Part shown: positions 15,717 to 24,479 of the stretch, piece by piece
Layout: the number at the start of each line of letters is the position of its first letter
How positions within the stretch are numbered: the first letter of the stretch is position 1
The notes under the pieces: generated by a model
What the model was told of the DNA's origin: nothing
Databases searched by the model: none
What the model saw: only the letters and a program-made list of their open reading frames with translations
Source of the DNA: Aeromonas dhakensis
Lineage (GTDB): Bacteria; Pseudomonadota; Gammaproteobacteria; Enterobacterales; Aeromonadaceae
Length of the DNA stretch: 64,000 nucleotides
Assembly (NCBI RefSeq): GCF_000820305.1
Contig: NZ_CDBH01000061.1
Coordinates: 254,797-318,796, forward strand
Reading direction: 5' to 3'
Position numbers and translations under genes: made by a program

Positions 15717-15750
15717 AACAAGGGCTCCATCACGGAGCCCTTGTTGTTTA
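15717..15750 (+). terminator. Terminator after the MgtC-like gene
   Basis: AACAAGGGCTCC and GGAGCCCTTGTT form a 12-bp stem with a five-base loop, then GTTTA, between convergent genes. Confidence 0.85.
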
Positions 15751-15756
15751 CCAGCC

Positions 15757-17373
15757 TCAGCGCACCAGCAGGAAGCGGCCGGTGAGCGGCGGCAAGTCCA
15801 CCGTCACGCTGCTGCCGCCGATGGCCAGGCTCTCGCCGCTTTGCAGATCCACCAGGGCGCTGCCACTGCGCAGCTTGCCGACCGGCACCGCGTAGCTCTG
15901 GGGCGTGCCGGAGACGTTGAGCAGGTAGACTACTTGCTCCGCCGCCGTCTGCTTGATGTCGCCATAAACGCTGCCCTCGGCCACCAGCTTGACCCGCTCC
16001 CCCTGATAGAGGGCTGGGTGGGCGGCACGCAGGGCCAGCAACTGGCTGAGCCACTGTTTCAGCTCGCTCTGCTCGCTGCTCGGCACAAAACCGGTGGCAC
16101 CCGGCACCTTGCCATCGCTGCGGGCCACGTGATCGTCACAGAGCCCCTGCGCGGCGCAGTCGCCACCCACCTGCTTGGCAAAGCCAGGCACCTCGTCGCC
16201 AAACTCCTCGCCGTAGTAGAGGGTAATGGGGCCGGAGCGGGCCGCCAGGAAGCTGAAAGCCGCCTTGTGCCGCTGCCAGTAGTCCGCCGGATTGAAGTTG
16301 CCACGCTCCAGCAGATCGCCGAAGCGCACCAGATCGTGGTTGCCCAGCATCAGGTTGGGCATGGCGTGGTCCGGGTAGTTTTCCACCTTGTTCCAGCTGG
16401 CATCGAGCACGCTGGCCCCCTGCCCGCCCTTGCCGGACTCCTCCACCGCCAGTGCCTGCACCAGGCCGTAGCGCAGCGGGAAGTCGAACGCCGAGGAGAG
16501 CGCCGGGTTGTCGCTCGGCCCATACGCCTGGGCCCGGATCTCGTCGGCCCCTTTCCACACTTCCCCGACCATATAGCCGAGGGTGCCCCACTGCTGGCCG
16601 GCGGCCTTGCGCGCCGCGCTGGCCCGCTCCACCTCGCTGCGAATGGCACGCCAGTCGTCAAGATCGAGCTGATAGGCCTGATCGAGGCGCCAGCCGTCGA
16701 TGCCGTACTGCTCGACCCAGTAGCGGGCCACCTCCTTGAAGTAGGCCAGGCTCTCGGGCTGGCTGTAATCCACCAGCTGGCCCGGGTAGCCGGCACCGCC
16801 ACTCTTGAGGGCGGGCAGCCGTCCCTCGGGCGAGGGCTTGCTCACCCCCACCTTGTTGACGTGACCGAACACCCCGTCTAGGAAGACGTAGAGACCGCGC
16901 TGGTGCGCCCCGTCCACCAGCTTCTTGAGCTGGGCGTTGCTGCCGAAGTTGGGATCCACGTTGAAGAAGTCGCAGGCGAAGTAGCCGGTGGCATCCAGTC
17001 TGTCATCCCCGCTCTGGCCGGCGCAGGAGTCGAACACCGGGGTCAGCCAGATGGCATTGACGTTGAGGCTCTTGATGTGATCCAGGCTGTCGATGATCCC
17101 CTGCAGATCGCCGTTGTGCTGGGAGGGGCCGTAGCCGACGCCGTAGTTGGCGCTGCCGTCACCGTCGACGAAGGACTCCACCATCACCTGATAGGTGCGC
17201 AGGTTGCAGGCCGGCTGGTCATTGCCGTAGCAGGCGCGGCTGGCGGTGGCCGGCGGCGGGTTGATGACCGGGGGCTGGGGCTCGCTGGAACCGCTCCCGC
17301 CTCCGCTGCCGCAAGCCGTAAGTAACAGGGCGGCCCCGATGAGGCCGCCACGACGCAACGTTCCTTGTTTCAT
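15757..17373 (-). CDS. Alpha-amylase family (GH13) lipoprotein
   Basis: Glycoside hydrolase acting on starch or maltooligosaccharides at the cell envelope. The 538-residue precursor has a lipoprotein signal ending LLLTAC, then a Gly/Ser/Pro linker. GH13 regions are present: NVNAIWLTPVF, the nucleophile Asp in DGWRLDQA, the acid Glu in MVGEVWKG and the third carboxylate in LMLGNHDLVRF. The domain ends with a beta-sandwich (VVYLLNVSGTPQSYAVPVG). Paired Cys (ACYGNDQPACN, CAGQ, CDFF, CAAQGLCDD) suggest disulfides. ATG 17373 starts the signal peptide. Monocistronic. Confidence 0.9.
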   Translation of the reverse strand: MKQGTLRRGGLIGAALLLTACGSGGGSGSSEPQPPVINPPPATASRACYGNDQPACNLRTYQVMVESFVDGDGSANYGVGYGPSQHNGDLQGIIDSLDHIKSLNVNAIWLTPVFDSCAGQSGDDRLDATGYFACDFFNVDPNFGSNAQLKKLVDGAHQRGLYVFLDGVFGHVNKVGVSKPSPEGRLPALKSGGAGYPGQLVDYSQPESLAYFKEVARYWVEQYGIDGWRLDQAYQLDLDDWRAIRSEVERASAARKAAGQQWGTLGYMVGEVWKGADEIRAQAYGPSDNPALSSAFDFPLRYGLVQALAVEESGKGGQGASVLDASWNKVENYPDHAMPNLMLGNHDLVRFGDLLERGNFNPADYWQRHKAAFSFLAARSGPITLYYGEEFGDEVPGFAKQVGGDCAAQGLCDDHVARSDGKVPGATGFVPSSEQSELKQWLSQLLALRAAHPALYQGERVKLVAEGSVYGDIKQTAAEQVVYLLNVSGTPQSYAVPVGKLRSGSALVDLQSGESLAIGGSSVTVDLPPLTGRFLLVR

Positions 17374-17498
17374 TGTTATGTTCCCGCTGTGGTGGTATCG
17401 ACGCCCAAAGCGCCGCACTGGGGCCATGATAGCGACCCAGCCCGCACGGGTCTGTGACTGAAAACGTTACCCGATTCAGCCGGTTAGCTAATCCCCGC

Positions 17499-19466
17499 TC
17501 AGAGCACGCCGGCCGAGGCGAAGCGATAGCTGAGGGAGAGCCAGTAGGCACGACCCGGCTCCGGGATGCGCCCTACCTGCTCGTAGCCCAGCCCGGCCTG
17601 ACTGGCGTGCACCGACTTGGAGAGGTGCTCGTAGTAGAAGGTGTCGAACAGGTTGTCCACCCCGGCCGACAGCTGCCAGCCCGGGTGGAACTGCCAGGCG
17701 GCGCTCAGGTTCATGGTGAAGAAGCCCGGGGTCTCCCCCTGATCCTGGCCGGCTACGGTGCCGGAACCCACATCCACCCGCTCCTGGGCGGCCACGGCGC
17801 GGCCCAGCAGGGTCAGGTTCCACGCCTCGGCTGGCTGCCAGCCGAGCGCCAGCTTGCCATCGAGGGGCGGCATCTGGGCCAGCGGCTTGTTGTCGCTGCG
17901 GTTTTCGCCGTAGACCACCGCCAGGCCGCCATCGAGACGCCACTGCTCGGCAAACTGCCAGCGCCCCTCCAGCTCGCCGCCGCGGGTCTGGGCGTCGATG
18001 TTGCGCACCTTGTTCGACTTGTTGTTGTAGAGCAGATAGTCCTGAATGTCGGCGCTGAACAGGGAGAGGGTCAGGTCCAGATCGCGGCTGCGCAGGGCCA
18101 GCCCCGCATCCCACTGGCGGCTGCGCTCGGGGTTGAGGGTGAAGGGCACGCTGTCCTTGCTGCGCTCCCAGTAGTCTGGTGCCCGTTTCGCCTGGCCCCA
18201 GGCCAGGTAGCTCGACCAGGCCGGCGACCACAGGTATTCGTAGCGGCCAAAGCCGCTGTCCAGGGTCAGGGTATCGCTGTAGAGGGTCTGATCCCCCGCG
18301 CCGTAACGGGTGGTCTCGACCCTGTCCTGCCGGTAGCCCCCCTTGTAGCTGTGGGCCCCCTGCTGACGGCCCAGCTCGGCAAAGCCCCCCTGCTGCTCGA
18401 AACGCAGGGTGCGCTGGCGCGGCTGGCTGGCGTAATCCACCCCGCTGCGGGCCCTGTGCTGATCCCGGTTGGCATCGAGCCCGGCGGTCAGCAGCCAGTC
18501 GGCCGGCAGGGCGATGTCGTTGGCCCAGCGCCCGCCGCTGTTGCGCCGATCCGGGTTGGAGAGCATCTTCATGCCGCTGTTCGGCCGCAGGCTGAAGTTG
18601 TCCATGATGTGGTCGATGTCGTTGTCCCACAGGGTCAGCTCGCTGCGCTGCCAGTGGGTGGTGATCTGCTCCTGCCTGAGCTTGAGGCCGAAGGATTCAC
18701 GGTCGAACATGGGGCCGTCCATGGTGCGATCCGCATAGGCGGCGCGGGCGTTGCTGCGCTCGGCGGTGAGTTCCAGCCAGGTGTGCTCGCTGGGCGTCCA
18801 GCCAAGCTGGGCGGTGCCGTTCTCGCGCCGGTAGAAAGAGCGCACCTTGTCGCCGTGGCCGTCCCGATAGTCATCGCTGTCGGAGTGGGTGAACTGGCCG
18901 CGCAGATAACCCTGCGGTGCCCCTACCGTGGCGTCCAGCATCTGGTCGTCGCGCCCGAAGCTGCCATAGAGCGCCGACGCCTCGGCCTTGACGCCGGGGG
19001 CGGTGAACTCGGGCCTGTCCCGCTCGAACAGCACGGTCCCCGCCAGCGTGGCCCCCTGCTCGAGGGATTGCGGCCCCTTCAGCACCCGGATCCGGTCGAA
19101 AGATTGAGGAAAGACGTAGGCGGTGGGTGGATCCATCCGGCCGCCGCAGCCGCCGGCCAGCATGCCGCCATCCATCTGCACGTTGAGGCGGGACATGCCC
19201 ATCCCCCGCAGCACGGGATCGCCACCCAGGCCCCCCTTGCGCACCATGCTCATGCCGGTGACGTTCTTGAGGTAACCGGCGCCGTCGGCCGCCGGCATGG
19301 GGGAGCCCGGTTTCTTGGGATCCAGGGTCACCTCCAGGGTGCTGGCGGGGCGACTGGCGACCACCACCATGGGTTCCAGCTGCTGAACGGTCTCCTGGCC
19401 GGCGGCGCCGTGACAGGCGAGACCACCCACCAGCAGGGCCAGCGGGGTGCGCATATGACAAGCCAT
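17499..19466 (-). CDS. TonB-dependent copper receptor (OprC/NosA-like)
   Basis: Outer-membrane receptor of 655 residues. The signal peptide MRTPLALLVGGLACHGAAG follows a four-residue extension; the ATG at 19466 has AAGGAA in front. The plug is Met-rich: KNVTGMSMVRKGG, RGMGMSRLNVQMDGGM, and GGCGGRMDPPTAYVFPQSFDRIRVLKGPQS, which is the hallmark of the OprC/NosA copper receptors. The 22-stranded barrel follows and ends YWLSLSYRF with nine extra residues (ASAGVL). Copper as substrate is inferred from family. No Fur or CueR site was recognised upstream. Confidence 0.9.
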   Translation of the reverse strand: MACHMRTPLALLVGGLACHGAAGQETVQQLEPMVVVASRPASTLEVTLDPKKPGSPMPAADGAGYLKNVTGMSMVRKGGLGGDPVLRGMGMSRLNVQMDGGMLAGGCGGRMDPPTAYVFPQSFDRIRVLKGPQSLEQGATLAGTVLFERDRPEFTAPGVKAEASALYGSFGRDDQMLDATVGAPQGYLRGQFTHSDSDDYRDGHGDKVRSFYRRENGTAQLGWTPSEHTWLELTAERSNARAAYADRTMDGPMFDRESFGLKLRQEQITTHWQRSELTLWDNDIDHIMDNFSLRPNSGMKMLSNPDRRNSGGRWANDIALPADWLLTAGLDANRDQHRARSGVDYASQPRQRTLRFEQQGGFAELGRQQGAHSYKGGYRQDRVETTRYGAGDQTLYSDTLTLDSGFGRYEYLWSPAWSSYLAWGQAKRAPDYWERSKDSVPFTLNPERSRQWDAGLALRSRDLDLTLSLFSADIQDYLLYNNKSNKVRNIDAQTRGGELEGRWQFAEQWRLDGGLAVVYGENRSDNKPLAQMPPLDGKLALGWQPAEAWNLTLLGRAVAAQERVDVGSGTVAGQDQGETPGFFTMNLSAAWQFHPGWQLSAGVDNLFDTFYYEHLSKSVHASQAGLGYEQVGRIPEPGRAYWLSLSYRFASAGVL

Positions 19467-19711
19467 ACTCTTTCCTTATCTCTCTGTTTATTTTGTTGTT
19501 TTAATTCCAACTGCCAAACCATTCAGTTGCTGGAAGGTTTGCCGTCAGGCTGCAAAAAAGGCCTGCGGCGCGGTGGCGGCAAGCCCTGAGAAGCGAAACC
19601 AGGCTAGGGTTGGCAAAATGTTGCGCAGGTTTTACCCAAAATGGGTGAGGAAGGCAAACGCTCAAACATTCCCGTTACAGGAATCTTGTGATGGCTCACA
19701 AAAACAGGGAG

Positions 19712-19969
19712 TTAGCTGAAGGCCTCCCGCTCGTCGATGGGCTTGATCAGGTGATAGACCTCGTGAGCCGACAGGGTACAGCCGGCGGGCCACTCCAGCT
19801 GATGGTGACGATTGATGAAGACCCGGGCGAAGCGTCGCTCCGAATCCAGCGCCGCGAACAGCGGCTGGGTGCGCCAGGGGGCGAGATCCAGCGCCCCCGT
19901 GGTACCGTCCGAGAGCACCACGAACAGGCTCCACCCCTGCAAATATTCCACATCGATAAAGACCGGCAT
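19712..19969 (-). CDS. DUF2442-type small protein
   Basis: An 85-residue protein with the DUF2442 pattern: DVEYLQGWSLFVVLSDGTTGALDLAPW, LFAALDSERRFARVFINRHHQLEWPAGCTLSAHEVYHLI. Such proteins are often encoded next to a DUF4160 partner and suspected of a toxin-antitoxin-like role, but no partner is seen here. The ATG is preceded by GGAG at 8 bases. Solitary gene, 245 bases downstream of the copper receptor start on the same strand upstream side. Function unknown. Confidence 0.78.
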   Translation of the reverse strand: MPVFIDVEYLQGWSLFVVLSDGTTGALDLAPWRTQPLFAALDSERRFARVFINRHHQLEWPAGCTLSAHEVYHLIKPIDEREAFS

Positions 19970-20159
19970 CCCTTCGGCTCCGATTGAGAAAAATCGGCGC
20001 CATTATAGATAAGCCCCCGCCCTCGCTTTGCAGGCAGGATCACAGTTTTTCCAGTCGTTTCTGCTGTCTGCAACCCTTGTCCGCCATCACAGAAATATCA
20101 TAAAACGTGCCAAAAGTTGCGCTTTCGCACGATCCCGACGCAACCTTTGCCCGCCACCA

Positions 20160-20177
20160 CTGTCATAACCCTGCAAT
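20160..20177 (+). promoter_or_regulatory. Weak Pho-box-like direct repeat before the sulfatase-type gene
   Basis: CTGTCATAACC is followed 11 bases later by CTGCAAT, the spacing of PhoB half-sites (7/7 and 5/7 matches). A well-placed -10 is not evident, so the call is weak. Confidence 0.3.
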
Positions 20178-20228
20178 ATAAAAACAATGCGCCCGTGGAC
20201 GGGTGCAAACAGGCTTGTAGGAACAACA

Positions 20229-22193
20229 ATGACCACTATCAGACGATGGCTGGGACCGTTTTGGCCCATCGCCGTTTTTTCATTGATCGCGCTCGTCTCT
20301 CTCTCCATCAGCCGGCTCGCCCTCGGCCTCTGGCAACTGGAGCGGGTCGACGCCGTCGCCGGCTGGCAGGAGATGCTGCTGCAGGGAGTGCGGGTCGACT
20401 TCGCCACTCTCTGCTGGCTGTGGGGCGTGCCCGCCGTATTCACCCTGCTGCTGGCCGGCCCCCATGCCGTGGGCCGTGCCTGGCTGCAGTTCATCCGGGT
20501 CTGGCTGACCCTGGGGCTCTGGCTGCTGCTCTTCCTGGAGATCTCCACCCCCTCCTTCGTGACCGAGTACGGGGTACGCCCCAACCGCCTCTACGTGGAG
20601 TACCTCATCTATCCCAAAGAGGTGTTCGCCATGCTGTGGGCCGGCCGCAAGGGCGAGCTGCTGCTGGCGATGGTGTTCAGTTGCGCCGTGCTGGCGGGCG
20701 GCTGGTGGCTGAGCGGCCGTCTTTTGCGCGGCATCAGCTTCCCGCGCTGGTATCTGCGTCCGGCGTTTGCCCTGCTGATCCTGGCCATCGGTTTTCTCGG
20801 TGCCCGCTCCAGCCTGGGCCACCGCGCCCTCAACCCGGCCATGGTGGCATTTGCCAGCGATCCCCTGGTCAATGCGCTCACCGTCAACTCCTCCTACTCC
20901 CTCTTCTTCGCCATCAAGCAGATGCGGGCCGAGGAGGATGCCAGCCAGTTCTACGGTGAGCTGCCCCGCCAGCACATCCTGGATCTGGTACGCCAGGAGA
21001 GCGGCCGCGAATCCCATGAGTTCAGCTCCGACACCCTGCCCAGCCAGACCTTCAACGAGGCCAGCTACGGCGGCAAGCCGAAGAACCTGGTGATCCTGCT
21101 GCAGGAGAGCCTGGGCGCCCAGTTCGTCGGCTCCCTCGGCGGCCTGCCGCTCACCCCCAACATCGATGCCTTGTCGAAAGAGGGTTGGGCGTTCGAGCAG
21201 CTCTACGCCACCGGCACCCGTTCGGTACGCGGCATCGAGGCGGTGCTGACCGGCTTCACTCCGACCCCGGCCCAGGCCGTGGTCAAGCTTGGCAAGAGCC
21301 AGACCAACTTCTTCACCATCGCCGATCTGCTCAAGCAGCGGGGCTACGACACCAGCTTCATCTACGGCGGCGAGAGCCACTTCGACAACATGCGCAGCTT
21401 CTTCCTCGGCAACGGCTTCACCACCATAGTCGAGCAGAAGGACTTCAAGAACCCGGTGTTCGAGGGCTCCTGGGGCGCCTCTGACGAAGATCTGATGGCC
21501 AAGGCCGACCAGACCTTCCAGGCCCTGCACAAACAGGGCAAACCCTTCTTCAGCCTGGTGTTCAGCTCGAGCAACCACGATCCGTTCGAGTTTCCCGACG
21601 ATCGCATCGCCCTCTATGAGCAGCCCAAACAGACCCGCAACAACGCAGCCAAGTATGCGGACTACGCCATCGGCGAGTTCTTCAAGAAGGCGAAGCGGTC
21701 GGACTACTGGCAGGACACCCTGTTCCTGGTCATCGCCGATCACGACAGCCGGGTCAGCGGCGCCAGCCTGGTGCCCATCCCCCGCTTCCACATTCCGGGA
21801 ATCATCGTGGGTGACGGCATAGCGCCGAGACAGGATCCCCGCATCGTCAGCCAGATCGACATGGCACCGACCCTGCTCTCCCTGATGGGGATCAGCGCCG
21901 ACTATCCCATGCTCGGCAAGGATCTGACCCGCATGCCCGCCGACTGGCCGGGACGCGCCATCATGCAGTACGACAAGAACTTCGCCCTGATGCGTGGCAA
22001 GGACGTGGTGATCCTGCAGCCGGAGCGGGCGCCGGAAGGCTTCATCTATGAGGATGCGACAGAGACGCTCACCCCGGCGCCGCAGCCGGCCACCATGAAG
22101 GACGCGGCCCTCGGCCTCGCCCTCTGGGGCAGCCTCGCCTACCAGCAGGGGCTCTACCGGACGGCGCCGGACACCCGCACCGTGCTGAACTGA
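20229..22193 (+). CDS. LTA-synthase-like membrane sulfatase/phosphotransferase
   Basis: A 654-residue inner-membrane protein of the alkaline-phosphatase superfamily. Residues 10-205 hold about five membrane segments; the periplasmic catalytic domain follows. Motifs are NLVILLQESLGAQFV (metal Glu), the nucleophile Thr in ATGTRSVRGIEAVLTG, YGGESHFDNMRSFF, FSSSNHDPFEFP and LVIADHDSRV. This architecture is shared by lipoteichoic acid synthases, OpgB and lipid A or glycan phosphoethanolamine/phosphoglycerol transferases. The acceptor in this Gram-negative is unknown. ATG 20229 follows TAGGA. Monocistronic, ending at a terminator. Confidence 0.87.
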   Translation: MTTIRRWLGPFWPIAVFSLIALVSLSISRLALGLWQLERVDAVAGWQEMLLQGVRVDFATLCWLWGVPAVFTLLLAGPHAVGRAWLQFIRVWLTLGLWLLLFLEISTPSFVTEYGVRPNRLYVEYLIYPKEVFAMLWAGRKGELLLAMVFSCAVLAGGWWLSGRLLRGISFPRWYLRPAFALLILAIGFLGARSSLGHRALNPAMVAFASDPLVNALTVNSSYSLFFAIKQMRAEEDASQFYGELPRQHILDLVRQESGRESHEFSSDTLPSQTFNEASYGGKPKNLVILLQESLGAQFVGSLGGLPLTPNIDALSKEGWAFEQLYATGTRSVRGIEAVLTGFTPTPAQAVVKLGKSQTNFFTIADLLKQRGYDTSFIYGGESHFDNMRSFFLGNGFTTIVEQKDFKNPVFEGSWGASDEDLMAKADQTFQALHKQGKPFFSLVFSSSNHDPFEFPDDRIALYEQPKQTRNNAAKYADYAIGEFFKKAKRSDYWQDTLFLVIADHDSRVSGASLVPIPRFHIPGIIVGDGIAPRQDPRIVSQIDMAPTLLSLMGISADYPMLGKDLTRMPADWPGRAIMQYDKNFALMRGKDVVILQPERAPEGFIYEDATETLTPAPQPATMKDAALGLALWGSLAYQQGLYRTAPDTRTVLN

Positions 22194-22206
22194 GCGCCAT
22201 AAAACA

Positions 22207-22232
22207 AAACCCGCCGATTGGCGGGTTTTTTG
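22207..22232 (+). terminator. Terminator after the LTA-synthase-like gene
   Basis: AACCCGCC, GATT loop, GGCGGGTT, then TTTT. Confidence 0.88.
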
Positions 22233-22248
22233 TGGAAGACAACAGGCA

Positions 22249-22719
22249 TCAGGTGTTGAGGAAGCAGGGCAGCGAGCGGCTGAACTTGTGCTCGAACACC
22301 AGCGAGGTCTCGAGGTGCACTACCTCTTCGCGGGAGGTGAAGTGATCGAACACGAAGTTGCGCAGGTGTTCGGTGTCAGAGACGCACAGATGCACCAGGA
22401 AATCATCCTTGCCCCCCATGTGGAACAGGCTGATCACCTCGGGCAGCGCCAGAATGGCATCGCGAAACGCATCGATGATCTGGCGGCTGTGGCGGGCCAG
22501 CTGCAGCGACACCATGGCCTGGATGTGACCCCCCAGCGCCTGGTAATCCACCTCGCAGTGGGCGCCCTTGAGCACCCCATCCTGCTGCAGCTTGCGCACT
22601 CGCTCCAGACAGGTGGACGGTGCCACCCCGACCAGCGCGGCCAGATCCTTGTTGGTCATGCCCGCATCGCGAAACAGATGGGCCAGGATATCCAAATCCA
22701 GTTGATCCAGGTTTCTCAT
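22249..22719 (-). CDS. Lrp/AsnC-family transcriptional regulator
   Basis: A 156-residue feast/famine regulator. The N-terminal helix-turn-helix is LDLDILAHLFRDAGMTNKDLAALVGVAPSTCLERVRKLQ (6-45). The C-terminal ligand-binding RAM domain begins QAMVSLQLARHS and includes the GKDDFLVHLCVSDTEHLRNF segment. The ATG follows AAGGAG by 5 bases. It is divergent from a dual-specificity phosphatase gene, 149 bases apart, so it may regulate that gene. Effector amino acid unknown. Confidence 0.9.
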   Translation of the reverse strand: MRNLDQLDLDILAHLFRDAGMTNKDLAALVGVAPSTCLERVRKLQQDGVLKGAHCEVDYQALGGHIQAMVSLQLARHSRQIIDAFRDAILALPEVISLFHMGGKDDFLVHLCVSDTEHLRNFVFDHFTSREEVVHLETSLVFEHKFSRSLPCFLNT

Positions 22720-22868
22720 CTTTACTCCTTGAACCGCTCAATTTTTTAGACTCTGCCCGTAAACCGAGCTGAACACAACGCAGATTGACATCGGGGCCGC
22801 GCCCCCTATGCTTTGGCGCACTCAAAACCCAGCTCACGCCCGCTGCCACTGGCTTCATAAGGAGCTTT

Positions 22869-23387
22869 ATGCACCCGTCCCACCCCTTCTGGAGCCAGGA
22901 GGTGCCGCGCCTCGACGGCCAGCTGCTGCTGACCCCCTGCCCCGGCACCCAACAGGTCGCGTTGCCGCTGGCCCTCGATCAGCTCAGGCTGGCCGGCGCC
23001 CGCGCCGTCATCACGCTGATGACTGACGCCGAACTGGCCCGCCTCGAGCTGGCCCACCTTGGCGAGACGGTCGCGCGCGAGGGATTGCACTGGTTTCACC
23101 TGCCCATCGAGGATGACCAGGCCCCCGACGCCACCTTCGAACTCGCCTGGCAACAGACGCTGCCGCAGCTGCTGGCCCTGCTGCGCGAGGGGCGGCACCT
23201 GGCCATCCACTGCAAGGGCGGCAGCGGTCGCACCGGGCTGGTGGCGGCAGCCCTGCTGATGAGCCTGGGCCAGCCCCAGCAGGAGGCGATGGCCGCCATC
23301 AAGGCTCACAGACCCAAGGCGTTCACCCTGGCCTGCCACCGCCAATGGCTCGACCAACTGGCCGAGCAGCTGGATCAGTACGCCTGA
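22869..23387 (+). CDS. CDKN3-like protein-tyrosine/dual-specificity phosphatase
   Basis: A 172-residue cytosolic phosphatase. The active-site P-loop is HCKGGSGRTG (CX5R, Cys near residue 117). The general-acid region is LHWFHLPIEDDQAPD, which fits the cyclin-dependent kinase inhibitor 3 subgroup. No signal peptide. ATG 22869 follows AAGGAG. Bacterial members have no firm substrate. The stop codon directly abuts the metA stop on the other strand, with no base between and no terminator. Confidence 0.87.
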   Translation: MHPSHPFWSQEVPRLDGQLLLTPCPGTQQVALPLALDQLRLAGARAVITLMTDAELARLELAHLGETVAREGLHWFHLPIEDDQAPDATFELAWQQTLPQLLALLREGRHLAIHCKGGSGRTGLVAAALLMSLGQPQQEAMAAIKAHRPKAFTLACHRQWLDQLAEQLDQYA

Positions 23388-24335
23388 TTACTTGCCACCC
23401 TGGTCGTAGGTGAAGACCTTGCCGATATCCTCCACCCGATAGCTGGTGAGCTGGTAGACGTAGTAGTTGAGCCAGTTGGCAAACAGCAGGTGGCCGTGGC
23501 TGCGCCAGCTGGCGCGCGGGGTCTGGCTCGGGTCGTTGTTCGGGTAGTAGTTGACAGGGATGACGGGCTCAAGCCCGGCGGCCAGATCCCGCTGATACTC
23601 GCCATCCAGGGTCAGCGCATCGTATTCGGGATGGCCGGTGACAAACACCTGGCGACAATCCTTGGTGGCCGCCAGATAGACCCCCGCCTCTGCCGATTCG
23701 GCAAAAATCTGCAGATCCGTGTTGGCGCGGATAAGATCTCCGTCAAACGCCGCATAACGGGAGTGAGGCGCCACAAACTCGTCATCGAAACCGCGCAGCA
23801 GCGGCTCGTGTTCATCGAGCCTGTGGTGACGATAGACCCCGGAGAGCTTCTCGCCGTGAGTCTGCTTCTCCATGCCGTACAGGGCCTTCAGCGCCGCCTG
23901 CACCGCCCAGCAGAGGAACAGGGTGGAGGTGACGTGCTGATGGGACCACTCGATGATCTCGACGACACGCGGCCAGTAGACCACCTCCTCGAACTCCACC
24001 AGCCCGAGCGGCGCCCCCGTGATGATCATGCCGTCGTAGTTGTTGCCCCGCACCTGTTCGAAGTCGTGATAGAAGTTTTCCAGGTGCGCCTGAGGGGTGT
24101 TCTTCGACTCCCGATCGTCGATGCGCAGTAGATCCACGTCCACCTGCAACGGCGAGTTGGAGAGCATCCGCATCAGCTGGATCTCGGTCTCTATCTTCTT
24201 GGGCATCAGGTTGAGGATGAGCACCCGCAGCGGGCGGATGTTCTGGGTGACGGCCCGGGACTCCGTCATCACGAAGATGTTCTCCTGCCCCAGCACTTCG
24301 GCGGCGGGTAACTGATCCGGGATCTTGATCGGCAT
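23388..24335 (-). CDS. metA: Homoserine O-acyltransferase MetA (succinyl-type predicted)
   Basis: First committed step of methionine synthesis, acylating homoserine. The 315-residue protein matches E. coli MetA end to end: [25 protein letters not shown], the catalytic Cys in [12 protein letters not shown] (about 142), the His in FVTGHPEYD (about 235) and the catalytic Glu two residues on. The acyl-selectivity segment reads [10 protein letters not shown], with Gly at the position (111) where acetyl-CoA-using enzymes carry Glu, so succinyl-CoA is predicted. GGGAG precedes the ATG. Three MetJ-like boxes lie over the start of transcription. Confidence 0.95.
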   Translation of the reverse strand: MPIKIPDQLPAAEVLGQENIFVMTESRAVTQNIRPLRVLILNLMPKKIETEIQLMRMLSNSPLQVDVDLLRIDDRESKNTPQAHLENFYHDFEQVRGNNYDGMIITGAPLGLVEFEEVVYWPRVVEIIEWSHQHVTSTLFLCWAVQAALKALYGMEKQTHGEKLSGVYRHHRLDEHEPLLRGFDDEFVAPHSRYAAFDGDLIRANTDLQIFAESAEAGVYLAATKDCRQVFVTGHPEYDALTLDGEYQRDLAAGLEPVIPVNYYPNNDPSQTPRASWRSHGHLLFANWLNYYVYQLTSYRVEDIGKVFTYDQGGK

Positions 24336-24361
24336 GCTTACTCCCTGTACTGCATCGGTAA

Positions 24362-24385
24362 ATATGTCTGGACATCCAGAAGCCT
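24362..24385 (-). promoter_or_regulatory. MetJ operator before metA (three tandem met boxes)
   Basis: Three adjacent 8-base units, ATATGTCT, GGACATCC and AGAAGCCT, match AGACGTCT at 6, 5 and 6 of 8 positions. A minus-strand -10 TATTAT lies at 24386-24391, so the boxes cover the transcript start. Confidence 0.72.
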
Positions 24386-24479
24386 ATAATAAAGAGACTA
24401 CCCTGTCATCAGATACCTTTTGTATTCACCCCCACCTTTGACTAGCATACGGCTCAATGTGTCTCTCGCATCCAAGACA

